From Actinomycetota bacterium (GTDB lineage: Bacteria; Actinomycetota; Acidimicrobiia; Acidimicrobiales; Poriferisodalaceae): a stretch of 37,506 bases of DNA. Below are positions 1 through 8,032 of the stretch, piece after piece. Location of the stretch: positions 26,457 to 63,962 of the forward strand of contig PBOM01000052.1 of NCBI GenBank assembly GCA_002724355.1, given 5' to 3'. A model generated the notes under the pieces. The model was not told where the DNA came from and made no database searches. It was given only the letters and a program-made list of their open reading frames with translations. Positions within the stretch are counted from its first letter, which is position 1, and the number at the start of each line of letters is the position of its first letter. A program made the position numbers and the translations under genes.

Positions 1-29
1 TTTTCGAGGCCCATGATCCGTCGTTGCAC
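1..29 (-). CDS. pafA: Pup-protein ligase PafA, 5' end only
   Basis: Only the first codons are inside the window; the gene continues beyond position 1. Read on the minus strand from GTG at 29, they give (M)QRRIMGLE followed by an Asn or Lys codon cut by the edge. This matches the conserved PafA amino terminus (MQRRIMGIETEFG in Mycobacterium tuberculosis; GLENEYG in Streptomyces, from memory). PafA joins the C-terminal glutamate of Pup to target lysines. Position directly after prcA, with about 70 bases between, fits a proteasome locus. A second in-frame GTG at 35 would add two residues, and a weak AGAG lies upstream of both, so the exact start is uncertain. Confidence 0.72.
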
Positions 30-97
30 CAGCACACCGTATCTCTAGAATCTCAGGTGGAGGTGTCCAGATCGAAGGATCTAGTGCCTCTGAGGGG

Positions 98-778
98 TTA
101 CTGCCCTAAGACGGACTCGGTTTCTGAATCACTTAGCCGATGAAAACACCTTCGGCCGTTATCGGCGGCCAGAACTGCGACTTCAAGTTCGTTGGCCGCA
201 ATAGTCCGTTCAGGACCCGCGAGCGACGAGACCGCTAGGTTGACTGCTCCGTCTCGATTAAGGTCAGCGCTCCACCCCTCGGCGAGGCGTTCAAGCACGG
301 ATTCTGAGTCGCCGCCGATACAGCACCAGTGTTGCTCGTCTGCGACGGTGCCGTCGTACTGAATTCGGTACAGCTCGGCGGAGCCAACTGCGTCAATTTC
401 GGCCACAACGATCTCAACCTCCATCGGTTTCATCTCGTGTGTGAAGATTTGCCCAAGCATTTGGGCGTATTGGTTTGCCAGGCTGCGCGCGTCCACGTCT
501 TCTCGGCTGTACTGATAGCCCTTGAGTTCCGCGTAACGCACTCCCGCGATTCTCAGCTGGTCAAATTCGTTGTATCTACCGACTCCCCCGAACGCAATTC
601 GGTCGTAGATCTCGGACACTTTTCGCAGAGTTGAGCTGGCATTCTCGGCAACTAACGCCACCCCGCCATCGTATTCAACCGCTGCGAGGCTCCTGCCTCT
701 AGAGATTCCTTTACGGGCATAGTCAGCCCGATCCTGCATTAGTTGTTCGGGGCTAACGTACATTCCGGGCATAGTCAT
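98..778 (-). CDS. prcA: 20S proteasome alpha subunit PrcA
   Basis: Non-catalytic outer-ring subunit of the bacterial 20S proteasome, 226 residues. The amino terminus MYVSPEQLMQDR followed by ARKGISRG closely resembles mycobacterial PrcA (the SPEQ helix forms the gate of the alpha ring). The central YDRIAFGGVGRYNEFDQLR and the NQYAQMLGQIFTHE stretch are also family signatures. It is slightly shorter than mycobacterial PrcA because it lacks the long disordered tail. The gene starts 5 bases after the prcB stop, and a strong GGAGGGGAG ribosome site for it lies inside the last codons of prcB, so the two subunits are translationally linked. An ATG two codons downstream is a possible alternative start. 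Confidence 0.96.
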   Translation of the reverse strand: MTMPGMYVSPEQLMQDRADYARKGISRGRSLAAVEYDGGVALVAENASSTLRKVSEIYDRIAFGGVGRYNEFDQLRIAGVRYAELKGYQYSREDVDARSLANQYAQMLGQIFTHEMKPMEVEIVVAEIDAVGSAELYRIQYDGTVADEQHWCCIGGDSESVLERLAEGWSADLNRDGAVNLAVSSLAGPERTIAANELEVAVLAADNGRRCFHRLSDSETESVLGQ

Positions 779-783
779 AAGCG

Positions 784-1572
784 TTACTCCCCTCCGGTGA
801 GTTCTTCGCGAAATTCGGAGAACACCTCGCCGGATTCATCATCCGTGAGTTGCCGGAAACCGTCCGCTGTGATGGCGCTTAGCACTGGGTAGATGCCTCT
901 AATTGGGTCGGGACCGCCGGTTGCGCTGTCTTCATCAGCGGCGTGCCAAAGGGCTTTAACGGCCAGGAGCAATGCTTCTTCTGTAGTTAGCTCCGGCCGA
1001 AATCCCAACTTGATCACGGTGCCGGCATGCAAACTTCCTGAGCCACTTGTCGCGAAGTCTTGCTCTTCGTAACGTCCGCCGGTCACATCGAATTGGAACA
1101 GCCTTCCGGTTTCGCGGTTGGCGTCGTAGCCGGCAAAGATTGGCACGACGGCGAGCCCTTGCATCGCCTGTGGAAGGTTTCCTCTGAGCATTTCTGCTAG
1201 TTGGTTCGCTTTCCCTTCAAGGGTCAAGGGCTTGCCCTCTATCTTCTCGTAATACTCAAGTTGCAACTGAAACACTCGAACCATTTGTAACGCTGGGCCG
1301 GCCGCACCAGCTATTGCGACTGCAGAATGTTCGTCTGCCGGAAAGACCTTCTGCATGTCTCTATGGCTGATCAGATGACCTGCAGTGGCGCGCCGGTCTC
1401 CTGCGACCACCACTCCCCCTTCACAGCGAACTGCTAGGACCGTCGTCGCGTGGCCAGCGTCAATAGGGCCAGGTAAATCGCTCGAAAACGGGTCTAATCC
1501 GTTGTGTTTGAGAAGTGAGAGGAAGTCAGTACCCGGGTCCTCACCTGGGTTAAAGAAGGAGATAGAACTCAC
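784..1572 (-). CDS. prcB: 20S proteasome beta subunit PrcB (catalytic)
   Basis: Catalytic inner-ring subunit, 262 residues with GTG start. The expected autocatalytic cleavage is between Ala42 and Thr43 (context [10 protein letters not shown]). This leaves Thr43 as the N-terminal nucleophile, with Asp59 and Lys75 at mature positions 17 and 33, so the Thr1/Asp17/Lys33 triad is intact. The 42-residue propeptide is within the usual range. GSGSLHAG and [17 protein letters not shown] are conserved PrcB blocks. The GTG start overlaps the pup stop (GTGA), so pup and prcB are coupled. The last three codons encode Gly-Gly-Glu, apparently because they form the ribosome-binding site of prcA. Confidence 0.97.
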   Translation of the reverse strand: MSSISFFNPGEDPGTDFLSLLKHNGLDPFSSDLPGPIDAGHATTVLAVRCEGGVVVAGDRRATAGHLISHRDMQKVFPADEHSAVAIAGAAGPALQMVRVFQLQLEYYEKIEGKPLTLEGKANQLAEMLRGNLPQAMQGLAVVPIFAGYDANRETGRLFQFDVTGGRYEEQDFATSGSGSLHAGTVIKLGFRPELTTEEALLLAVKALWHAADEDSATGGPDPIRGIYPVLSAITADGFRQLTDDESGEVFSEFREELTGGE

Positions 1573-1760
1573 TCTCCGCCCTTTTGAACGTAGTTTTTGA
1601 CGAATTCTTCAGCGTTAGTCTCAAGCACGCCATCAATCTCATCTAGCAGATCATCAAGTTCCGCTTTTAGTTCTTCACCTGTCGCTGTTGGCTCGATTTC
1701 CTCGACTTGAGAATCATCGGACCGTGATGTGCGTCGCTGCTTCTGCTCTCGTTCAGCCAT
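1569..1760 (-). CDS. pup: Prokaryotic ubiquitin-like protein Pup
   Basis: The 63-residue protein tag is attached to substrate lysines by PafA and recognised by the coiled coil of Mpa. The first third is polar and disordered (EREQKQRR). The helical Mpa-binding stretch ([18 protein letters not shown]) lies at about residues 30-47, and the conserved end [11 protein letters not shown] follows. The gene ends in Glu, not Gln, so the encoded protein needs no deamidation before ligation. A near-perfect ribosome site, AGGAGG at 1766-1771, sits 5 bases before the ATG and predicts strong expression. The stop codon overlaps the prcB GTG. Gene order dop-pup-prcB-prcA is the usual actinobacterial one. Confidence 0.97.
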   Translation of the reverse strand: MAEREQKQRRTSRSDDSQVEEIEPTATGEELKAELDDLLDEIDGVLETNAEEFVKNYVQKGGE

Positions 1761-1765
1761 TAATG

Positions 1766-1771
1766 CCTCCT
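1766..1771 (-). promoter_or_regulatory. Strong ribosome-binding site of pup
   Basis: AGGAGG on the minus strand, 5 bases before the pup ATG, is the best Shine-Dalgarno match in the proteasome locus. It is consistent with Pup being needed in molar excess over the ligase and the proteasome. Confidence 0.8.
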
Positions 1772-1794
1772 ACTGTCACAAGTCTAAGGGGTTC

Positions 1795-3288
1795 TTACGT
1801 CCCTAACCGTCGCAATAGCTCTGCCGCATTTTCGCATTCATCTAACAAGTTAGCGACATGGCTCTCTGTGCCTCGCAAAGGCTCAAGCATAGGAACGCGT
1901 CTCAAGGGATCACTACCGACGTCGAAGACCATCGAGTCCCAGTTCGCAGCAACGATTGCATCCGGGTAGCGCTCTAGGCAACGGCCTCTAAAGTACGCCC
2001 GAGTGGTTGGAGGTGGATTATCGATAGCGTCCTCAACTTGGCTGTCCGTCGAAACTCGCTGTAGTCCAATTCGCCGCGACAGGCCTTTGTCAGGCCGCAA
2101 ATCGTGATATTGGAGATCGAGCGCCGCCATCTGAGGGTCTGACCATTCAAGGCCATGGCGTTCTCGGAAGGCCTCATAGAGGCGGCGTTTAGCTATCCAG
2201 TCGATGGAATCGGCAAGAGAGTCAATATCGCTCTCTATAGCGGTTAAAACGTGCTGCCATCGGTCCATGATGTCGCGCCCGATTTGCTCACCGCCGACCA
2301 CTTCGAAGCCAAATCGTTCTGCCCAGAGCTGGGCAGCTGAGAAGTAAGCCCACTGCACGTCGAGTGCCGAGACCCTCTGACCGTTAAGCAATCGGTGAGA
2401 CATACCTAGGTTGATGTCGTAGCTAACCTCCCTTAGCGTTTTAACTGGGGTTTCGAAAGCAAGGTCATTGGGTGCCATCTCGTCATCAATCATCGCCAAC
2501 GCAATGGCTGTCGTTCCGAGTTTTAGGTAGGTCTGAAGCTCACTCATGTTCGCGTCACCAACGATGACGTGGAGCCTTCGATATTTTTTACTATCGGCGT
2601 GAGGTTCATCTCGTGTGTTGACGATTGGCCTCTTTAAGGTTGTCTCTAAGCCAACCTCCTCCTCAAAAAAATCTGCTCGTTGCGTAATTTGAAACGGGAT
2701 CTCGGCATGTGTGAGGCCAGGAGCCTCTGAGCCGATCTTTCCAGCTCCGCAAAATATTTGTCGTGAAATAAAAAAGGGCATTATTTGTTGGACGATTCGC
2801 CCAAAGGGAACTGACCGGTCAACTAGATAATTTTCGTGGCAACCATAACTATTGCCTTTCCCGTCGCTGTTGTTCTTGTGAATGATCAGCTCTTCACCCT
2901 CGGGTAGCAGCTCATTCGCTTTCTCCATCGAACGGATGAGAATCTCTTCCGCAGCCCGGTCATAGATAGTGCATTGCAGGGCGTCTGTGCATTCCGGCGT
3001 GGACAGCTCTGGATGAGCGTGGTCCACGTAGTATCTCGCGCCATTGGTTAGGACTGCGTTTACCAAATGAGTTTCAATTTCAGGGGCAAGTGCATCGAAT
3101 TCGTTGAAACCTCTAGCGTCGACCCCTGGGTGTTCGTCCTCGAAGTCCCAACTAATGCGCCGTTCAAGAAACCCGTTGACATAGGCGTTAATGATCATCG
3201 AGGAAGCTGCAACCGGGTTTGAGTCGCCGTCGTTGCGATGAAGAATGCCAAATTCTGTTTCTATTCCCAGAACTTTATGAACAGCCAC
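1795..3288 (-). CDS. dop: Depupylase/deamidase of Pup, Dop
   Basis: Dop removes Pup from substrates and, where Pup ends in Gln, deamidates it. At 497 residues it belongs to the carboxylate-amine ligase fold shared with PafA and glutamine synthetase. Visible features are GIETEFG (8-14, nucleotide/metal site), the Dop-specific loop region around WDFEDEHPGVDARGF (47-61), and YVDHAHPE with Asp89 as the expected catalytic aspartate. Further conserved blocks are KNNSDGKGNSYGCHENYL and the VEVGLETTLKRPIVNTRDEPH-like core. The loop and the DHAHPE block favour Dop over PafA. GTG start, with AAGG 7 bases upstream. Because Pup here already ends in Glu, depupylation is the likely role. Confidence 0.93.
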   Translation of the reverse strand: MAVHKVLGIETEFGILHRNDGDSNPVAASSMIINAYVNGFLERRISWDFEDEHPGVDARGFNEFDALAPEIETHLVNAVLTNGARYYVDHAHPELSTPECTDALQCTIYDRAAEEILIRSMEKANELLPEGEELIIHKNNSDGKGNSYGCHENYLVDRSVPFGRIVQQIMPFFISRQIFCGAGKIGSEAPGLTHAEIPFQITQRADFFEEEVGLETTLKRPIVNTRDEPHADSKKYRRLHVIVGDANMSELQTYLKLGTTAIALAMIDDEMAPNDLAFETPVKTLREVSYDINLGMSHRLLNGQRVSALDVQWAYFSAAQLWAERFGFEVVGGEQIGRDIMDRWQHVLTAIESDIDSLADSIDWIAKRRLYEAFRERHGLEWSDPQMAALDLQYHDLRPDKGLSRRIGLQRVSTDSQVEDAIDNPPPTTRAYFRGRCLERYPDAIVAANWDSMVFDVGSDPLRRVPMLEPLRGTESHVANLLDECENAAELLRRLGT

Positions 3289-3316
3289 AGGGCGACCTTA
3301 GTTGCGTAACTGCCTC

Positions 3317-5086
3317 TTAGAGGTATTGACCGGTCTGAACTCTTTCTATTGCTCGACCGCCTTCACCATCAAATTCGTCATCTGCGCTGAGTAAGGTGCG
3401 GATGAACACAATTCGCTCTCCTTTTTTGCCAGAGATTTTGGCCCAATCATCCGGATTGGTTGTGTTAGGGAGGTCCTCGTGTTCTTTGTATTCCTGGCGG
3501 ATAGAGCCGAGTAGATCGTCTAACCGGATGCCGTAACTGCCAGTAGCAATCGAACGTTTGATAGCGGTTTTCTTCGAGCGCCGAACGATATTTTCTATCA
3601 TTGCCCCGGATGCGAAATCCTTGAAGTACATGACTTCTTTGTCGCCGTTTTGGTATGTCACTTCAAGAAACCGGTTGTGATCTTCAGGTCGATACATCTC
3701 TTCGACTGTTCGCTCGATCATGACGCGAACAGTCTTGTCTGGGTCACCGCCGCCCAATTCATCAATTTCAAGGGCGTCAAGAGGTAGCTCTTGTTTCAAA
3801 TAGGTTGCGAAAATTGCTGATGCAGCAGTTTCGTCGGGCCGATGAATTTTGATCTTCACATCGAGACGGCCGGGCCGCAGGATGGCCGGATCGATTAAGT
3901 CCTCTCGGTTTGAGGCACCAATCACGATTACGTTGCGCAGACCCTCAACGCCATCGATCTCAGCTAATAGCTGCGGGACCACGGTCGATTCCATATCTGA
4001 ACTGATGCCACTTCCCCTGGTGCGGAATAGCGACTCCATTTCGTCGAAGAAAACGATCACTGGCCAACCTTCGCTTGCCTTCTCGCGTGCTCGTTGGAAA
4101 ATCTGCCGAATTTGACGTTCTGTCTCGCCGACATACTTGTTGAGGAGTTCGGGCCCCTTGATATTGATAAAGAAGCTCTGAGCTGTGCCGTTTCCAGATG
4201 CATCCGCAACTTTTTTGGCCAATGAATTCGCTACGGCCTTCGCGATAAGGGTTTTACCGCACCCGGGAGGGCCATAGAGGAGGATTCCTTTGGGTGCTGG
4301 CAAGTCGTACTCTCGAAAAAGATCTTGGTGTAAATAGGGAAGTTCCACTGCGTCGGTGATTTGCTCGATCTGACCGTCCAAACCGCCTATGTCGTCATAA
4401 GTGACGTTGGGAACTTCTTCTAGAAGGAGTTCGTCGACCTCGGGACGCGGAAGCCTTTCCAAAACCAGATTGGCTCGGACGTCAAGTAGCAAACTGTCAC
4501 CGGCCCTCAAGGTTTGTTGCTTTAGGTGATCTCCTAAATCGACGATTCGATCTTCGTCTGCTCGCCCGGTGACTAATGCTCGCTTCTCGTCGGACAGAAC
4601 TTCTTTAAGGGTGACGACCTCTCCCGAGCTACTCGGATCACGAGCCATCACCACATTCATCGACTCGTTCAGGACTACTTCCGCTCCAGCTTCTAGTTCT
4701 TCAGCCAGGAGGTCCGGGTGAAGGCTGACTCGAACCTTTCGCCCGTTGACATGCACATCGACAGTGTCGTCGTCGTTGGCCGCTATGAACGTTCCGTAGG
4801 CAGATGGTGGCTGCGTGAGCTTTTCAACTTCTTCGCGCAAGGTAGCAATGTGCTCTCTAGCTTCACGGAGCGTAAAGGTCAGCTTCTCGTTTTGAGAAAC
4901 TGCTTGAGCTAGTTGACCCTTGGTATCTAAGAGTCGTTCTTCGAGGGTTGTAACTCGCTTGGGTGTATCGACGAGTTTTCTCCTAAGTAAGCCCACTTCG
5001 GACTCAAGAGCTCTGATTTGGCTGCGGAGCGCGGCTATTTCACCCGCTGTCGGTTCTGACCTGCTCATGTCATCTTCGCTTGACAT
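3317..5086 (-). CDS. mpa: Mycobacterial proteasome ATPase Mpa (ARC)
   Basis: This hexameric AAA+ unfoldase captures pupylated proteins and feeds them to the 20S core; it has 589 residues. Domains in order are an N-terminal coiled coil (about 15-92) that binds Pup, two OB-fold segments (about 97-150 and 160-215) and the AAA+ domain. The AAA+ domain shows Walker A GPPGCGKT (272-279), pore loop KYVG (317-320), Walker B VIVFFDE (343-349) and arginine finger RPGR (404-407). The C terminus is GQYL, the penultimate-tyrosine motif that docks into the PrcA ring and opens the gate. An AGGA ribosome site lies 5-6 bases before the ATG. This is the first gene of the minus-strand proteasome operon; dop follows after 28 bases. 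Confidence 0.97.
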   Translation of the reverse strand: MSSEDDMSRSEPTAGEIAALRSQIRALESEVGLLRRKLVDTPKRVTTLEERLLDTKGQLAQAVSQNEKLTFTLREAREHIATLREEVEKLTQPPSAYGTFIAANDDDTVDVHVNGRKVRVSLHPDLLAEELEAGAEVVLNESMNVVMARDPSSSGEVVTLKEVLSDEKRALVTGRADEDRIVDLGDHLKQQTLRAGDSLLLDVRANLVLERLPRPEVDELLLEEVPNVTYDDIGGLDGQIEQITDAVELPYLHQDLFREYDLPAPKGILLYGPPGCGKTLIAKAVANSLAKKVADASGNGTAQSFFINIKGPELLNKYVGETERQIRQIFQRAREKASEGWPVIVFFDEMESLFRTRGSGISSDMESTVVPQLLAEIDGVEGLRNVIVIGASNREDLIDPAILRPGRLDVKIKIHRPDETAASAIFATYLKQELPLDALEIDELGGGDPDKTVRVMIERTVEEMYRPEDHNRFLEVTYQNGDKEVMYFKDFASGAMIENIVRRSKKTAIKRSIATGSYGIRLDDLLGSIRQEYKEHEDLPNTTNPDDWAKISGKKGERIVFIRTLLSADDEFDGEGGRAIERVQTGQYL

Positions 5087-5300
5087 TAGGATCCTCGGCG
5101 CCGCGCTTGTCTGGTCCGGAAGCTACACGAATATGTGGATGAAGTGGCTCAACGCAGAAAATACCTTTTTACGAAGGTTGAAAGAAAGTTGCGCCCAGTG
5201 GGGTGAACGGGGGTAAATTATTTGGTGATGTCTCGTGTGTGTGAGACCTCGTCCCCCTTGGAACCGCCAAGCTTCCCTGCACGAAGAAGGAAGGCAAAAA
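5087..5300. other. Divergent intergenic region mpa / ferredoxin
   Basis: This 214-base region separates the proteasome operon from the ferredoxin gene, is the longest gene-free stretch in the window, and must hold both promoters. On the plus strand TTGCGC (5189-5194) and TAAATT (5214-5219) are a weak pair with a 19-base spacer. I found no convincing promoter for mpa and no clear operator repeat. Confidence 0.4.
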
Positions 5301-5534
5301 ATGAAGGTCTGGATTGATCAAGATCTCTGCACCGGTGACGGTCTCTGTGAGGAGATCGCTCCTGATGTGTTCACTTTGTTAGACGACGGGTTGGCCTACG
5401 TTGTTGAAGATGGCAACGTGATGTCTGATCCTGGCGGCGCCGAGGCGCTCGCCAACTTCCCAGATTCCCAGCTAGATGCCGTTATCGAATCAGCTGAGGA
5501 ATGCCCGGGAGAGTGCATCTATATAGAAGCCTGA
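5301..5534 (+). CDS. Small single-cluster ferredoxin
   Basis: Soluble electron carrier of 77 residues. The cysteine pattern is Cys10-x2-Asp13-x2-Cys16 followed by Cys68-Pro, typical of actinobacterial [3Fe-4S]/[4Fe-4S] single-cluster ferredoxins where the second cysteine of CxxCxxC is replaced, here by Asp. An extra Cys72 follows (ECPGEC). The family commonly serves cytochromes P450 or other oxidoreductases, but none is adjacent here. The start at the ATG at 5301 is chosen because GAAGAAGGAAGG (5283-5294) lies 6 bases upstream; a longer reading from 5235 would run through this site. Strongly acidic, as expected for a ferredoxin. Confidence 0.88.
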   Translation: MKVWIDQDLCTGDGLCEEIAPDVFTLLDDGLAYVVEDGNVMSDPGGAEALANFPDSQLDAVIESAEECPGECIYIEA

Positions 5535-5555
5535 TCTGCGCTTCAATAGCTACAT

Positions 5556-5588
5556 CGCCGCATTTCCGGCGTTCTAACGGGTCCGTTA
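5556..5588. terminator. Two small hairpins between convergent genes
   Basis: CGCCG (5556-5560) pairs with CGGCG (5567-5571) around a 6-base loop. Directly after it TAACGG-GT-CCGTTA (5575-5588) is a perfect inverted repeat that includes the stop codon of the MarP-like gene. They lie between convergent gene ends, so a two-way terminator is plausible, but there is no T run. Confidence 0.35.
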
Positions 5589-6764
5589 CCGTAGGCACGG
5601 TCCGGTGCTGACCACGTTTCGTTCTCCTAAGGCAGCTGTTTCTGCCATGAATCCTGCTATTTCCGAGCGGTCCAATACGTATACGGCTCGCTGGTAGTCA
5701 GGAGCGCCCTTGGGCGCAACCGCAAAGACGATGCCGAGGACTGATCCTTGGGTGTCCACGACGGGAGCCCCGCTATCGCCTGTCTGTAAATGCGCGGCCG
5801 CGAACCAGAATTTGCGGGTGATATCGATCGAATCGTAAAGATCTCTTCCGTTGTCTGTTGCGCGTTCAACTAAACGGATAGGGGCAGTGCGCAAGGGACC
5901 TCCTGACGGATGGCCTACAACCGCCGCTAACTGGCCTGCTTGGGGAACTTCGAGGCTCAACGGGGACAAAGCGAGGTCTACGCGTAGAAGGGCTAGATCT
6001 CGTTCAGAGTCAAAGGCCGTCACTGTTGCTGGAGCTGCTGCTTGGCCGGGCAGAGCAATTTCGACGTTTTGAGAGCCAGCCACTACGTGAGCGTTTGTGA
6101 GAGCGACGCCGGGCGAAATGACGAATGCTGTGCCATCTTGTCGCTGACTGCACGCTATTGCCTGCACGCGAAGAACTGAGCCTGCGACCTTGGACAGTGT
6201 TTCTGCGGTTACTGCCAAATCGTCGGGTGGTTCTCCGACATCGACTGGCAGCGCCTTCGAGCCGAACGTGGGGACTCGCGACCAGTCTTGTAGGAGGCGG
6301 TCCAATAAACCTCTACCACTGGGTGTGAGTGGAGCGATTCGCTCGACAAATTCCACAACCCTGGATTCGGATGATTGTCTTTGCGGCCAGCCTTTCGCTG
6401 ATGAGAACGGCGGCAGGATTATCCAGACGAGAAGTGCCACCGTTCCTAATCCGACAAGCGTTCCAGCTAACGAGTCGAGCCATCGAATGGGTCGCGGGAC
6501 CAAGTTGCGAAGACCTCTTGCTAGTCGCCAACCAATTGCGTGTCCGATAACTCCTGAAAACAGAACTGCAAAGGCTCCTGCAGCCAAACGCTGATACTCG
6601 CCGTCAATGTTTAGAGCATTAACGCCGTCCGTTGTCCATCTAGCGGCAGCAAGGGCTCCTATCGCGAAGCCGATCCACGCACCTAGCCGACCAATTAGAC
6701 CGCCGCGCCACCCGATAATAATCGCTATGACGAGCAGGACTCCGAAGGCCGCATCGAGGATCAC
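5586..6764 (-). CDS. MarP-like membrane serine protease (CvpA + trypsin)
   Basis: 392 residues. An N-terminal CvpA-type membrane domain with about four hydrophobic segments (roughly 3-20, 28-42, 60-78, 98-118) is followed by an extracytoplasmic chymotrypsin-like domain. The catalytic triad is His226 (TNAHVV), Asp256 (ERDLALL) and Ser331 (TGDSGAP). Cys205 just before the protease core and Cys390 at the end match in position the disulfide pair that stabilises mycobacterial MarP (Rv3671c). In mycobacteria MarP is required for acid and oxidative stress resistance and acts on a cell-wall hydrolase. GTG start, 10 bases after the trmI stop. Expected to be membrane anchored with the protease outside. 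Confidence 0.88.
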   Translation of the reverse strand: MILDAAFGVLLVIAIIIGWRGGLIGRLGAWIGFAIGALAAARWTTDGVNALNIDGEYQRLAAGAFAVLFSGVIGHAIGWRLARGLRNLVPRPIRWLDSLAGTLVGLGTVALLVWIILPPFSSAKGWPQRQSSESRVVEFVERIAPLTPSGRGLLDRLLQDWSRVPTFGSKALPVDVGEPPDDLAVTAETLSKVAGSVLRVQAIACSQRQDGTAFVISPGVALTNAHVVAGSQNVEIALPGQAAAPATVTAFDSERDLALLRVDLALSPLSLEVPQAGQLAAVVGHPSGGPLRTAPIRLVERATDNGRDLYDSIDITRKFWFAAAHLQTGDSGAPVVDTQGSVLGIVFAVAPKGAPDYQRAVYVLDRSEIAGFMAETAALGERNVVSTGPCLR

Positions 6765-6774
6765 GGAATGCTCG

Positions 6775-7578
6775 TTAGCTCGCTATCAGTCGCGCGTGTG
6801 TCAAGAAGCCAGTGTGCGCGACCATTCGATGATCCGGGCGTACGGCATTACCTTCGACATGCCATGTTCGGTGCAGTACTTCAACGGTTTCGACAAGCGC
6901 CCAGGGGCCTTGAGAAAGTTGCTTCCTGAAGGCTTGAACTTGAATTATGGATGGGTTGTAGGCGACCAAAATGCCGCCCGTTCGCAAGGAGCCCTCCAGA
7001 TGCGGCACCACTCGCCATGGTTCAGGCAGGTCGAGTACTGCTCTATCAAACCCCGAGTCGTCGTGTTCCTCGTAAGCATCGCGGAGCTTGATCTCATAAG
7101 AGTCGAGGATGTTGGGGCCTAGGAACATAGAAACGTTCGACTGGGCGGTGGCAGCGAAGTCCTCCCTGATTTCATACCCAGTAACGACCGCACCGGCACG
7201 CAAGAGAACGGTCGAAAGCGCACCTGACCCAACTCCCGATTCGAAGACACGATCCCCTGGAGTGATATCAGCCAGAACTAGGATCGGACCCAAGTCTTTC
7301 GGGTAGATCACTTGAGCCCCGCGGGGCATTTTTAAAACGTGATCATTGATTGTCGGTCTCAGGCCGACAAAGCGGGCATTCGATCCAGTCCGGTACTCAG
7401 TACCTTCTGGAGTTCCTATGATCTCGTCGTGGGCGATGACCCCTGAGTGCGAATGAAACTCGTCGCCATGTGCGAGCTTGATTAGATAACGGCGCTGGCG
7501 GTTATCAACGAGCATCACCCGTTCGCCTTCGACCATCAGTCCAGAATTGTTCTCCGACGGTGCCTTCTCTTCTTTCAC
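6775..7578 (-). CDS. trmI: tRNA (adenine-N1-)-methyltransferase TrmI
   Basis: Rossmann-fold S-adenosylmethionine methyltransferase that makes 1-methyladenosine at tRNA position 58. Family marks are the N-terminal GERVMLVDNRQRRYLI strand, MPRGAQVIYPKDLG, the cofactor loop FESGVGSGALS and the catalytic-region AVLDLPEPW. I chose the GTG at 7578 because it overlaps the TGA of the preceding small gene (GTGA), the coupling style used throughout this window. It yields a 267-residue protein close to the mycobacterial Rv2118c length. The ATG at 7536 is an alternative. The longer open frame back to 7755 only overlaps the preceding gene and is not conserved-looking. Confidence 0.9.
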   Translation of the reverse strand: MKEEKAPSENNSGLMVEGERVMLVDNRQRRYLIKLAHGDEFHSHSGVIAHDEIIGTPEGTEYRTGSNARFVGLRPTINDHVLKMPRGAQVIYPKDLGPILVLADITPGDRVFESGVGSGALSTVLLRAGAVVTGYEIREDFAATAQSNVSMFLGPNILDSYEIKLRDAYEEHDDSGFDRAVLDLPEPWRVVPHLEGSLRTGGILVAYNPSIIQVQAFRKQLSQGPWALVETVEVLHRTWHVEGNAVRPDHRMVAHTGFLTHARLIAS

Positions 7579-7811
7579 GATCGGCCGTCTGTGTCTCGCG
7601 GTAAGTGATCGATACGCAGCGACTCGCCTGGGTGAATTTCTTGACGAAATACGGCTCGCTGTTTTTTTCTGCTTAGGTGTCGCATGAATCGAAGCGTTGT
7701 TAGGACTGTCGCTAAACCAAACCAAACCCCGCTTCCATTGCGGCCACGACGCCAAGACGCGTTAAGCAGGCGGCCGAGACGAAACTCACTTAGCTCTGCG
7801 CGTGGTCCCAT
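7575..7811 (-). CDS. Small basic membrane-associated protein (third of cassette)
   Basis: 78 residues, not recognised as a named family. It has a basic N terminus (RRGRN), a short hydrophobic segment at about 27-43 (SGVWFGLATVLTTLRFM), a basic stretch RHLSRKKQR, then a strand-like end (FRQEIHPGESLRIDHLP). This layout resembles small proteins seen in many actinobacteria. Real-gene evidence is the chain of overlaps: the ATG shares its A with the upstream stop (TAATG), the TGA overlaps the trmI GTG, and AAGG lies 5 bases before the start. It is likely anchored at the cytoplasmic face of the membrane. Function unknown. Confidence 0.7.
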   Translation of the reverse strand: MGPRAELSEFRLGRLLNASWRRGRNGSGVWFGLATVLTTLRFMRHLSRKKQRAVFRQEIHPGESLRIDHLPRDTDGRS

Positions 7812-8032
7812 TAGAGCCTTACGACTTCGACGAAGGTAGATTTTTTGCGTCCGGCACGGCGCCCTAATACAAATGCAATCATCATCGCAGCCGCCACGAC
7901 GACCCCCAGCAGAGCCGCTCCTTGGCTCTCCATCGGAGTAGGTGTCGAGTTCGACTCTCCTGTCAAACGTCCGAAACGCTCCGTAAGGTCCCCTGGCGTG
8001 ATCTTGGCTTGGTCGCCACCATACTCAGCCAT
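7811..8032 (-). CDS. Small single-pass membrane protein (second of cassette)
   Basis: 73 residues: an acidic/polar N-terminal half (GDQAKITPGDLTERFGRL), one transmembrane helix at about 38-57 (GAALLGVVVAAAMMIAFVLG), and a basic tail RRAGRKKSTFVEVVRL. The positive tail predicts that the C terminus is inside. The ATG at 8032 is preferred over the one at 8050 because GGAAGGCGG ends 7 bases before it and it gives an 8-base overlap with the preceding gene (ATGGCTGA). Similar tiny proteins with a GRRxGRRxxTxVEVxR tail occur in actinobacterial genomes, from memory. Function unknown. Confidence 0.72.
   Translation of the reverse strand: MAEYGGDQAKITPGDLTERFGRLTGESNSTPTPMESQGAALLGVVVAAAMMIAFVLGRRAGRKKSTFVEVVRL

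Noticed and set aside
6190-6594. 134-codon plus-strand open frame inside the MarP-like gene
   Set aside because: It is antisense to a clear protease gene, has low-complexity composition and no family-like motif.
7579-7755. 59-residue N-terminal extension of TrmI
   Set aside because: It overlaps the preceding small gene in another frame and has no counterpart in characterised TrmI.
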